This document shows, in pieces, positions 1-7,487 of a stretch of DNA of 64,000 nucleotides. The position numbers were made by a program, and so were the translations under genes. The number at the start of each line of letters is the position of its first letter. Position 1 is the stretch's first letter. The stretch covers positions 62,001 through 126,000 of the forward strand of contig JABSRN010000140.1 in the NCBI GenBank assembly GCA_013214025.1, in the 5' to 3' direction. The notes under the pieces were generated by a model that was given only the letters and a program-made list of their open reading frames with translations, was not told where the DNA came from and searched no databases. This DNA is from Polyangiaceae bacterium. Lineage in GTDB: Bacteria > Myxococcota_A > Polyangia > Polyangiales > Polyangiaceae.

Positions 1-526
1 CACCATCTCGCCAGAGGGTTTGCCGCACGTTGAGGAGAGAGGTGATTCGCTGCACGATGCTGCCTCGGCTCTCGTCACCCCAGCCCTCAGCATCGTCAAG
101 CTCCTCAAAGCTATCGGCTCCGTCGCCCCCCACGGCCCCTAGGGGCCGCGGGGGATCCGCTGTAGCGTGAGCGTTGTCGGCCCCCCCAGTGAGCTCCATG
201 TCGAGTCGCCCGAGCTCGTCTTGAAGCGACCGCAGTCGCTCCAAGTAGGGCAAGGAATAGACGTCGCCTTTGACCAACACGAGGAACAGCGAATCGTCGC
301 CAAAACGATCCCGGATCTCGTCCAGGGTTCGCACAGCATCCGAGTCATCGGAAATCGTCGCGGCAACGCCGGTATCGATGCGCAGTCGGGTTGCCGTGGC
401 GTGTCCAAAAAACGCCGTCAGCACGAAGGTGAGAATCAACATCGGGAAGCGGAAACGCAAAACGAACCGGGCGCACCGCTCGAAAAATGGACTGTGGGAA
501 CTCGCCGGATTGGGTTGTCGAATCAT
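1..526 (-). CDS. RND/MMPL-family transporter, N-terminal part (3' end outside window)
   Basis: An open frame of 175 codons starts at ATG 526 and leaves the window at base 1 without a stop. After a basic N-terminus comes a hydrophobic first membrane segment (about residues 20-42, containing FPMLILTFVLTAFFG). Then follows the periplasmic start typical of RND/MMPL permeases: residues RLRIDTG, a D-rich loop and FGDDSLFLVLVKGDVYS. The ordering TM1, 'R.DT...' and 'L..I...FG....' is what this superfamily shows. Substrate cannot be guessed from this part. An acidic low-complexity insert lies around residues 110-150. Recognition is by motif only. The start is the first ATG after upstream stops and its ribosome site is weak (GGAG about 15 bases upstream). 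Confidence 0.7.
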   Translation of the reverse strand, partial: MIRQPNPASSHSPFFERCARFVLRFRFPMLILTFVLTAFFGHATATRLRIDTGVAATISDDSDAVRTLDEIRDRFGDDSLFLVLVKGDVYSLPYLERLRSLQDELGRLDMELTGGADNAHATADPPRPLGAVGGDGADSFEELDDAEGWGDESRGSIVQRITSLLNVRQTLWRDG

Positions 527-614
527 GATTAGCTACGCAAAATCTCCACAACCCGCGGTTCGGATGTGCGCTTGATTTTCAGTCCGATATAGCATTTGTC
601 CCCCCCTCCTTCGA

Positions 615-1028
615 TCACAAACTCAGGCTGCCGGACGGCATGCCACCCGCGAGGATGACTTCGGCTTGGGCTGCGGCAAACGGGCGGTCGAAGAGCTTGC
701 CGTCCTGTTGACGCGAACGAAAAAAATCTACGACGAAGCTCATTCGATCCGAAAACTCCCCCGAACTATTGGCAGCGCTATCCTACAAACTGTCCTCAGA
801 GCGATCGAGCTCCCCCAAAATATTTTTCAGTGGTTCGTAGTCCACAGTTTCGAGGTCATCCGGAAAGCTGCGCCCGCAGTCGAGCGGGGGCACATCACAG
901 CCGAGGTAGTGGGACACGTTGGGGAGCTCCAGTGTCATCAACGAGCGCGTGAAAATCACGTTCCACTGTTCTTCGATCTGGTCCATCACCGGACGCAACC
1001 ACCTCTCCGCCAATCGCCATGCCACCCA
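615..1028 (-). pseudogene. Degenerate reading frame with an internal TAG, unrecognised
   Basis: Reading leftward from about 1028, the frame encodes a protein-like segment (QIEEQWNVIFTRSL, later LGCDVPPLDCGRSFPDD). It is interrupted by an in-frame TAG at 783-785 and continues in the same frame for about 55 codons to a TGA at 615-617. Composition and codon use look coding on both sides of the TAG. I do not recognise a family. The segment joins the amidohydrolase remnant in a different frame, so it is either the C-terminal part of another decayed gene fused by deletion or a divergent end of the same one. Confidence 0.4.
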
Positions 1029-1746
1029 ACTTCACTCGAACGTTTTCGCACTCCGCCAGCTGCGTCATGTCACCTGACCAGATCGGAGATATCTCGTCGC
1101 GACGGTCCGCGTAGGGCCCTACTCCCAACGGAGTCGCCAGATGATTGACCACCATTGTGGTCTCGGGCACAGCGCGCGCTAAATCCCGAAGGCCTAGGAT
1201 CTGCGTATGGTAGTTGGCGGCGTCAAAGACCAAACCTTGCGCCCCAAGGCACTTCACCCCAGCCCGATAGCCCGCATCGCCAGACTCCTTGGCATGCCCA
1301 ATGCCGGCCATCTGGTGCACGCCATCGCCCTCGCCCCAGCACGCGTTGTCCCGCACACCACGAAACAACGTGCTCGCCGCCATGTGAGCCTCAAGCAACG
1401 GCTGCCCCGGCTCTCCCAACGCCAGGTTCGCCTTGCCGACGATGCCCGCGATGCGAGCGACGCCCGCGGGCGCATCTCGGGCTTGGATGGCCAAGCGATG
1501 AACCCACTCGGTCTCGCCCGCCGCCACCAGCTCCGGCAGACCGGTCCCGCGGTAGTGTTCACCACATTCCATAAAGACGGTCTGCCCGACATTGTGCCCG
1601 CTGGTGTCACGCCACAAATCGGCGAGCGAGTAGGGCGAGATCGCCGTGCTTAGCTCGAAAATGTGATGGTGAGCATCAACGATCTCCCGCCCCGGTTCGA
1701 TTACTTCTTCGGTAACGCTAGCGATCCATTCGTCTCAAATTCTCAT
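895..1746 (-). pseudogene. Amidohydrolase_2-type metal-dependent hydrolase, broken
   Basis: The frame carries the N-terminal metal-binding signature VDAHHHIFEL near 1680-1650. It continues through DLWRDTSGHNVGQTVFMECG and a HxxxP-like segment (VVNHLATPLG) to VKLGG near 1015, as in the TIM-barrel amidohydrolase_2 (lactonase-like) family. An ATG at 1746 with an excellent ribosome site (GGAGAGG) runs into TGA after three codons (1737-1735). No other standard start precedes the HHH motif. At about 1015 the similarity stops and plausible coding switches frame. The expected C-terminal catalytic Asp region is absent. The gene is therefore inactivated at both ends, unless the sequence has errors. Confidence 0.6.
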
Positions 1747-2017
1747 GACCCTCTCCTGCAACCCACGGGCTGTGTGAGCAGAGCTTCCATAACGAGCGTC
1801 CTCAGGTCAATTCTGCGTCCCACCTGAGGACGAGTGGGCGTCCCCAAGCAGGAAAAAAGTCTGGCCGAAACTGCGGCGCCACGCATTCGGGCGTTACGGC
1901 CTGCACTGCGAGCGAGCGAAGCCCAAGGCGCCGCTGTTCCTCGAAAAGATCGAGTTTTCTACCCGGGCGCAGGCCGTCGGTTCGACGGAACGCAGTGCAT
2001 GTACTAAACTCATCAGT

Positions 2018-2173
2018 ATGTGTTTGATCTGCATCGAGTTCGAGAAACAGCGCATGACTGCGAAAGAGGCGCGGCGGGCGTTCAGCGAAATGGTGGTGGA
2101 TCTCGATCCGGACCACGCGAAGGTCGTTAAGAAGATGCTCGACGACGCCGAGACCGACGCCGACAAGTCCTAG
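2018..2173 (+). CDS. Small conserved-looking protein, 51 aa
   Basis: ATG 2018 to TAG 2171-2173. The product begins MCLICIEFEKQRMTAKEA, with a CxxC pair at residues 2 and 5. A predicted amphipathic helix follows and then an acidic end (KKMLDDAETDADKS). Codon use is GC-rich at third positions, as in real genes here. The frame is open upstream to about 1790 but contains no earlier standard start. I recall similar short 'MCxxC' proteins in myxobacteria but cannot verify this. No function is assigned. The CxxC could bind metal or be a redox pair. Confidence 0.5.
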   Translation: MCLICIEFEKQRMTAKEARRAFSEMVVDLDPDHAKVVKKMLDDAETDADKS

Positions 2174-2228
2174 CCCCACAGCGGCCGTGCGCCATTTAGC
2201 TGGTGGGGTAAACCGTTCAGTTTTCGAC

Positions 2229-2290
2229 GACACAGGCTCTCGACAACACAGGCTCTCGGCGACACAGGGCGTTCGGCGACACAGGGAGTC
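2229..2290. repeat. Short tandem array, about 16-bp unit, four imperfect copies
   Basis: Units begin GACACAGG or AACACAGG at 2229, 2245, 2261 and 2278, with 16, 16 and 17 bp spacing and a shortened last copy. It lies in the non-coding spacer 3' of the 51-aa gene. There are no spacers between units, so it is not a CRISPR array. Confidence 0.7.
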
Positions 2291-2761
2291 AACTAGATCG
2301 GCTGTTGGCTGCATCCAGCCACTTTGCCTCCCTCCGTCAACGAGTCCTGCAGCGCGCTCACCGCAGGGACTACTGGACATAGGTACGCATCGCAGTCCCC
2401 CTTCGACGCCCTGCGTAAATAGTTCGGCACGTGTCTAGTTGGGACGAATAGCGCGAAATTACGCAGTTGAGCGTCGCTCAACGCGCATCGAGAAGACCGC
2501 GACCCATCGTGTTGGTGACGCTCAAAACACCCAAAAGCAACCCGAAGCAGACCAAAAAGAGAATCGTACAGCTGGGTATGATTTGTCCGAACCGAGGCAA
2601 AATCGCTTGTGACTGAATATTGCGAATGATACGTAGAGCACTGCCGCGTTAGGCTCTGTTTCCGGATTTCTCCCGCGTGGGGAGCCCTTCCGAACTTGGT
2701 CCAACTGGCAAGCGCGTAGCCTTTGGTTTCGCTAGCACTCACTACTCTACTCGGAGCACCC
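2291..2761. other. Intergenic spacer before the SDR gene
   Basis: No convincing gene on either strand. Base composition is lower in GC around 2530-2640 than in flanking genes, as expected for a promoter region. A weak promoter-like pair (TTGTGA at 2607 and TACGTA at 2630, 17 bp apart) could serve the SDR operon. Confidence 0.4.
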
Positions 2762-3628
2762 ATGTCCCTACCCACCGGCTCGATGAAAGACCGCAACTGT
2801 ATGATCACTGGCGCCAGCAATGGCATCGGCAAAGAGGTTGCCCATCAGCTCGCAGCCCAAGGCGCCACCCTCTACCTCGTCTGCCGCAACAAAGAGCGCG
2901 GCGAGAACGCCCTCAAAGAGATTAAAGAGAAGAGCGGTAACGACAAACTCACCCTACTGCTCGCCGACCTCTCGGATCAGGCCGCGGTCAAGAAGCTAGC
3001 CGAAGACTTCCTCGCGACCGGCGAGCCCTTGCACGTGCTCGTCAACAACGCTGGTATCTTCAACTTGAAGTTCGAGAAGAGCGTCGACGGCATCGAGAAG
3101 GTCTACGCGACCAACCACCTCGCCTACTTCATTCTCACCGAGATGTTGCTGCCGCGCATCAAGGAGTCCGCTCCGTCGCGCATCGTGAACGTCACGTCCC
3201 GCGGTCACAAGTGGGCCAAGAGCATCTACCCGTTGAGCGAGGCCTTTTTCGACGGCTTCGAGGCCTACGGCGGAACCAAGCTCTCCAACATCCTGTACAC
3301 CCGGAACCTGTCCCGCAAGCTCCAGGGCACGGGCGTCACGGTGAACTGCACCCACCCGGGTGACATCGAGACGGGCCTCGCCCGCAACAACACAGGCTGG
3401 CCCTCGATGATTCTCGGCATGCTCAAGCCCTACTTCAGCTCGGTCGAGACCGGCGCCGAGTCCACCGTACACTTGGCAGCATCCCAAGACGTGCTTCACA
3501 CCTCCGGCGAATACTTTGTCGGAACCCGCGTAAAACGCTCCTCCGCGCCGTCCTACGATTTAGGGCTAGGTTCCGAACTTCGCGAACTCAGCCTAAAAAT
3601 GACCGGACTGAGCGACAGCGCCAACTGA
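2762..3628 (+). CDS. Short-chain dehydrogenase/reductase (retinol-dehydrogenase-like)
   Basis: A 288-aa classical SDR. The nucleotide-binding motif TGASNGIG lies at residues 16-23, the NNAG motif at 95-98, a Ser in NVTSRG near 146, and the catalytic YxxxK as Y169-GGT-K173. The YGGTKLSN context resembles the retinol dehydrogenase/WWOX-like group, which acts on carbonyl or alcohol groups using NAD(P). Start at 2762 is chosen over the upstream GTG at 2723 because CGGAG sits just before it and the Rossmann fold begins there. An alpha/beta hydrolase follows after 12 bp, so the two are probably cotranscribed and act in one small-molecule pathway. The substrate is unknown. Confidence 0.85.
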   Translation: MSLPTGSMKDRNCMITGASNGIGKEVAHQLAAQGATLYLVCRNKERGENALKEIKEKSGNDKLTLLLADLSDQAAVKKLAEDFLATGEPLHVLVNNAGIFNLKFEKSVDGIEKVYATNHLAYFILTEMLLPRIKESAPSRIVNVTSRGHKWAKSIYPLSEAFFDGFEAYGGTKLSNILYTRNLSRKLQGTGVTVNCTHPGDIETGLARNNTGWPSMILGMLKPYFSSVETGAESTVHLAASQDVLHTSGEYFVGTRVKRSSAPSYDLGLGSELRELSLKMTGLSDSAN

Positions 3629-3640
3629 TCGAGTACCCCA

Positions 3641-4585
3641 ATGCCTGAGACCACATCTTCTGCCCCTTCGGACATGCCGCCCGCTGACACCAGCGCGCCA
3701 CGTGAAACGTTCCTGACGAGTTTCGACGGAACCCAGCTAAAGCTCTACAGCTATGGCAATCCCAAACGTCGACCGATGGTGCTGGTCAACGGCATTGGCG
3801 CCACACGCGCTGCTTGGAAGTACGTCATTGAGCGCTTCTCGGCGGACTATCACATCATTACTTGGGACTACCGGGGGCTGTTCGACTCCGGCAGCGCTCC
3901 CAATATTGAGTCCTATCGCATGGCAGACCATGCCGAAGATCTCGCCACTATCCTCAAGGCCGGGAGCCACCAGGCTCCGGTTCTGATCGGCTGGAGCATG
4001 GGCGTCCAGGTTGTGCTCGAGTTCCATCGAAACTACGGCGATCTGCCCCACGCCTTCGTCGCGTTGAACGGCGCCCCAGGGCACATGCTCAACAAGGCTT
4101 TTGAGCACCCCATCAAGCGTAAAGTCATCGACGGCTTGCTGAAAGCTGGCGCCTACGCTACCGAGAGCGTGGGTTTCCTCGCCTCTAAGCTCAAGGGCAA
4201 GGAGCCGGTCATCGGAGGGCTCTTCAGCATGATTGGCAAGCTCGGCGCCCTGTCGCCGGACGCCGACGCCGAGCTGATGAAAGACTTGATGCGCGAGTGG
4301 CTGTGCCACGACATGCGTATCATCGCGGCGATCCTCTCTGATCTCGCGGATCACGACCCGTCGGATCTGTTGCCCAGTGTCTCCACGCCTACCCTGGTGC
4401 TCGGAGGCAGCGACGATCCCTTCACGACCCAAGAGCTGGTCGATCGCACCGCCGATGGTATCCGGGGGGCCATTCGCCACGTAGTACCCCAAGCGACCCA
4501 TTTTGGACTGTTCGAGTACCCGGTCCAGGTCAACAATACGATTGAAAACTTTCTAAACGGACTCAAGACGTCCGCAGTATCCTGA
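3641..4585 (+). CDS. Alpha/beta-fold hydrolase
   Basis: A 314-aa protein. An oxyanion-hole region lies at VLVNGIGAT (about 47-55). The nucleophile elbow GWSMG is at 117-121 (Ser119). The acid is probably in GGSDDPF (about 255), and the catalytic His is in THFGLFEYP near the C-terminus. These form a standard Ser-Asp-His hydrolase. The N-terminal 25 residues are Ser/Pro/Thr-rich and not part of the fold. It follows the SDR gene by 12 bp on the same strand. Esterase, lactonase or dehalogenase activity cannot be told apart from sequence; the Ser nucleophile argues against haloalkane dehalogenases. Confidence 0.85.
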   Translation: MPETTSSAPSDMPPADTSAPRETFLTSFDGTQLKLYSYGNPKRRPMVLVNGIGATRAAWKYVIERFSADYHIITWDYRGLFDSGSAPNIESYRMADHAEDLATILKAGSHQAPVLIGWSMGVQVVLEFHRNYGDLPHAFVALNGAPGHMLNKAFEHPIKRKVIDGLLKAGAYATESVGFLASKLKGKEPVIGGLFSMIGKLGALSPDADAELMKDLMREWLCHDMRIIAAILSDLADHDPSDLLPSVSTPTLVLGGSDDPFTTQELVDRTADGIRGAIRHVVPQATHFGLFEYPVQVNNTIENFLNGLKTSAVS

Positions 4586-4589
4586 GTCA

Positions 4590-4613
4590 CTGCCGGCGCT
4601 AGCGCGCCGGCAG
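4590..4613 (+). terminator. Hairpin downstream of the hydrolase gene
   Basis: A perfect 9-bp inverted repeat (CTGCCGGCG ... CGCCGGCAG) with a 6-base loop starts 5 bases after the hydrolase stop. No U-rich tail follows, so it is either a non-canonical terminator or a 3' stabilising structure. Confidence 0.4.
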
Positions 4614-4790
4614 GTGCCCGATAACCAAGCCCCCACCCTGCAAGCGCTTCACAGCGCCCAGCGTCGCCCTCACCCCCATCACCAGTGGATGCCGGCGATC
4701 CCGCGAGCACCGAACGCAGTTGTTCGGCGTCGTCGGCTTCTGGCTCGAAAGCCTTTGACCGGAGCCACCAGCGCTGGCAAAGGCAGCGTG

Positions 4791-5642
4791 ATGTCCCGCC
4801 GAGCTCCGCTCCTTACGGCCCTCGCCGCAGTCGTATACTCGACCACCGCGAGCGCTCATGGCGGGGATGACCACAGCATCGGGCACGCGGCTCTTCGGAA
4901 TCTTGCGGGCATGGACATCAGCGTTCTGAGCTTTGATCACGGGCGCACGGCCGGCACTCTGACAACGGTCAGCGTCCGCGGGGAGATCGCTATGGGTCGC
5001 TGGGTGGCGGGTGTCTCGCTGCCCTATCATCACCTTGTGCTCAAGGACCGGGACGACATACACGGCGTGGGCGATCCCACCAAACTGGTGAAGTACCAGC
5101 TCATCCGCATGGGCGCCGATGGGCTGAGCCTGCAGATAGGGACACGCGTCACTCTTCCGCTCGGAGCTCAACACGACGGGCTCGGTGCCGGACACTATGA
5201 AGTCAGCCCCTTCGTCTCCGCAATGGGCATGGGTGCGCGACTGTCCTGGCACGGCACACTCGGTCTGAGCGAGTCCATCAGCTCGCACTCTCACGATCCC
5301 TCCGCCACGGGCTCGGAAGAACAGTCCGGTGCAATCAGCAGCTCCCCCGTAACCGCTCACGCCAATCGGGAACTGATGGGGCACCTAGGCGCGACCCTCG
5401 TGCTCGGAGAACACTGGCTCGCCAACGCCATCGTGGAGGGCCGCCAGCCGCTCTCAGACTCCCGCTGGGAGACGAGCGTAGTGCTCATGCCAGAGCTCGG
5501 CTGGGCCAGCCATGGGCGGCAGTCACGCGGGCAAATGCGCACCATTCAGCACGGGTGGTTGGTAACACTGGGGAGCGCCCACATGGTTCTGGGGCAACGC
5601 TTTGACCACCGCGCAAGCTTCGGCATGAGCCGACGATTTTAA
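4791..5642 (+). CDS. Outer-membrane beta-barrel protein (phenol MetA-pathway/transporter-like)
   Basis: A 283-aa protein with a clear signal peptide (cleavage after TTASA). A His-rich mature start (HGGDDHSIGHA) precedes alternating amphipathic strands. The segment GVGDPTKLVKYQL followed by TRVTLPLGAQ resembles the putative outer-membrane 'MetA-pathway of phenol degradation' barrel family. The protein ends in Phe (RRF), as barrels often do. ATG 4791 is chosen because the signal peptide starts there; the open frame begins at 4614 but its upstream part is not protein-like. The His-rich N-terminus could bind metal, which is inference. Confidence 0.65.
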   Translation: MSRRAPLLTALAAVVYSTTASAHGGDDHSIGHAALRNLAGMDISVLSFDHGRTAGTLTTVSVRGEIAMGRWVAGVSLPYHHLVLKDRDDIHGVGDPTKLVKYQLIRMGADGLSLQIGTRVTLPLGAQHDGLGAGHYEVSPFVSAMGMGARLSWHGTLGLSESISSHSHDPSATGSEEQSGAISSSPVTAHANRELMGHLGATLVLGEHWLANAIVEGRQPLSDSRWETSVVLMPELGWASHGRQSRGQMRTIQHGWLVTLGSAHMVLGQRFDHRASFGMSRRF

Positions 5643-5665
5643 GCGACCGTCAGCCTTTAACGGCG

Positions 5666-7459
5666 CTACAGGCGACGCGCAGCGATGGGGATGCTGAACG
5701 AAAACGCGGACGGCTGAGGCCCGAATCTGGTGGAGCGGGCGACCCCCAAGATACAACCGCCGACGGCGGTACCAGCGATGGACCCCGGAATCAGCTGAGC
5801 TCCAGACACACTGCCCGACTTGGTGATATTGAACCGTACGGAGATTCGCGGACGCCCTTCGACACTGGAAGCGTGGCGTTCAAAACAGCCCTGAACGGCC
5901 CCTTGACGCTGCTGAAAGCGTCGAGTGAGAGCTTTGGCGTCAGGCCCTGACGATGCCGCTTGGGTGCTGGCGCCACCCGTTCGGCGAGCAGCAGCAGGCG
6001 CCGAGCCGGCAGCCGTAGCAGGTGCTGAGGCACTCGGCGTAGGAGCGGCTGAAGCTGCGCCTGACCCCCCAGGCGCGGGTACCACGCTGGCTGCTGGAGC
6101 GGCGACGGCCAAGGGAGTGGCTTCCCGCTGTGCGACGACGAGGAAACGGGGAGCGGGTTCGGCCTTTTCCTTGGTGACGACGTACACCACAGCGCTGCCC
6201 GCGATCAACAACGAAGCCAGCGCCACAATTTTTAGTGCCACCGACGCCGCGGCTGCCGTGCTGGGCAGTTGTCCTGCCATACCGACAGTCTGGTCGATGA
6301 TCGGCAAGGCACCGGGGGTACCCGGATCCACAATCAGGCTGTCCGGCTGGGTCACCATGTGGTCGGTGGGCTCGGAGAAAGCGTAGGACGAGTTACTACG
6401 AAGCTCTTGCGCCGCAGGAGCCGATGACAGCGGGTGGTAGCTTCGCCCTCGTCCCTCCTTCTTCTCCTTATCCTCAAACTGGCGCCACGCGGCGTCTCGT
6501 TCTTCCAGAGACTCCACGCCTAGAGCTTCGGCGATGCCGCCCATGAAGTCCCGATGAACAGCTCTCTCCAGCTCTTGTCGAACCTCTTTGTCGGGCTTCG
6601 TGTACTGCGATCGCAGGGCTGTCGCGAACTCTTCAGCAGATTGGTAGCGATCGACCGGATCCTTGGCCAAGGCAATTTGTAGAATGTCCGCGAGTTCCTC
6701 CGAAACATCGGAGCGGACCTCGGACAATCGCGGCGCCTTGCTTTTCATCACACGATTCAGAGTTTCGCTAACGGTCTTAGCGGCGAAAGGGTTCTCCCCG
6801 GTCAGCAGCACGTGCAACGTGACCGCGCAGGAGTACACGTCGCCGCCCGGTTTCGGGCGCGATCCCGAAAAACTCTCCGGGGGCGAGAAGCTCAGTTTGC
6901 CCTTGAAGGCAATGTTCTGAGTCTCATACTCGCCGCTCTCGTCCGTTCGGGCGATGCCGAAATCCAGCAACTTGATGTTCCCCTGGGCATCAAGCAACAC
7001 ATTGCCCGGCGATACATCGCGGTGAACTACCGTAATTTTAGTGCCGTCCGGACGCGTGAAGGTGTGCGCGTAGTGCAGCGCATCCAGTACGTTGGCCATG
7101 ATGTACAGCCCGAAGTGGACTGGCATCCCGCCGATCTCGTCAATCAGGTAGCGCAGCCACTGGCCCAAGTGGTAGCCATGCACGTACTCCAACACCATGG
7201 TGTACGTGCCCTGCTCCTCGCCGAAGTCGACGACAGACACGATGCCCGGGTGGGTCAGATTGGCGAGGATTCGGGCCTCGCGCACAAACATCTTGAGGGT
7301 CTCCTCCTCCTGGACCAAATCCTGACGGATGCGCTTGATCACCACCGGACGCGCAAAACCAGCGGCCCCCTCGGTGCGGCCCAGATAGACGACACCCATG
7401 CCGCCCTTGCCGACGGCTCGTAGAATCCGGTAGCGCCCCAGCACTACCGTGTTCAACAT
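5666..7459 (-). CDS. Membrane Ser/Thr protein kinase with periplasmic TonB/AgmX-like C-terminal domain
   Basis: A 597-aa protein. It is an N-terminal Hanks-type kinase with Gly loop GKGGMG (17-22), catalytic Lys in VVIKR (42), HRDVSPGN (146-153) and DFG (166-168), so it should be active. The 'HRDVSPGN' form is common in myxobacterial kinases. A linker precedes one membrane segment (about 415-437, IVALASLLIAGSAVVYVV). A Pro/Ala-rich periplasmic stalk follows. The last about 85 residues form a TonB-C-like domain of the AgmX/PglI type (RQGAVQGCFERH ... ISVRFNI ... GCILGVARSTRFG). Start 7459 (ATG) lies 28 bp after the upstream FecR gene stop, so it is the third gene of an operon. The domain layout suggests envelope input, cytoplasmic phosphorylation output, or the reverse. 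Confidence 0.85.
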   Translation of the reverse strand: MLNTVVLGRYRILRAVGKGGMGVVYLGRTEGAAGFARPVVIKRIRQDLVQEEETLKMFVREARILANLTHPGIVSVVDFGEEQGTYTMVLEYVHGYHLGQWLRYLIDEIGGMPVHFGLYIMANVLDALHYAHTFTRPDGTKITVVHRDVSPGNVLLDAQGNIKLLDFGIARTDESGEYETQNIAFKGKLSFSPPESFSGSRPKPGGDVYSCAVTLHVLLTGENPFAAKTVSETLNRVMKSKAPRLSEVRSDVSEELADILQIALAKDPVDRYQSAEEFATALRSQYTKPDKEVRQELERAVHRDFMGGIAEALGVESLEERDAAWRQFEDKEKKEGRGRSYHPLSSAPAAQELRSNSSYAFSEPTDHMVTQPDSLIVDPGTPGALPIIDQTVGMAGQLPSTAAAASVALKIVALASLLIAGSAVVYVVTKEKAEPAPRFLVVAQREATPLAVAAPAASVVPAPGGSGAASAAPTPSASAPATAAGSAPAAARRTGGASTQAASSGPDAKALTRRFQQRQGAVQGCFERHASSVEGRPRISVRFNITKSGSVSGAQLIPGSIAGTAVGGCILGVARSTRFGPQPSAFSFSIPIAARRL

Positions 7460-7487
7460 CGGATCTTGTTGTTGTTCCCCCAAAAGC

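Noticed and set aside
1790-2017. Open frame extending upstream of the 51-aa gene
   Set aside because: No standard start codon in that stretch, so the gene is called from ATG 2018.
2293-2832. 179-codon minus-strand frame over the SDR upstream region
   Set aside because: No family motif, overlaps the SDR start and lacks the codon bias of neighbours.
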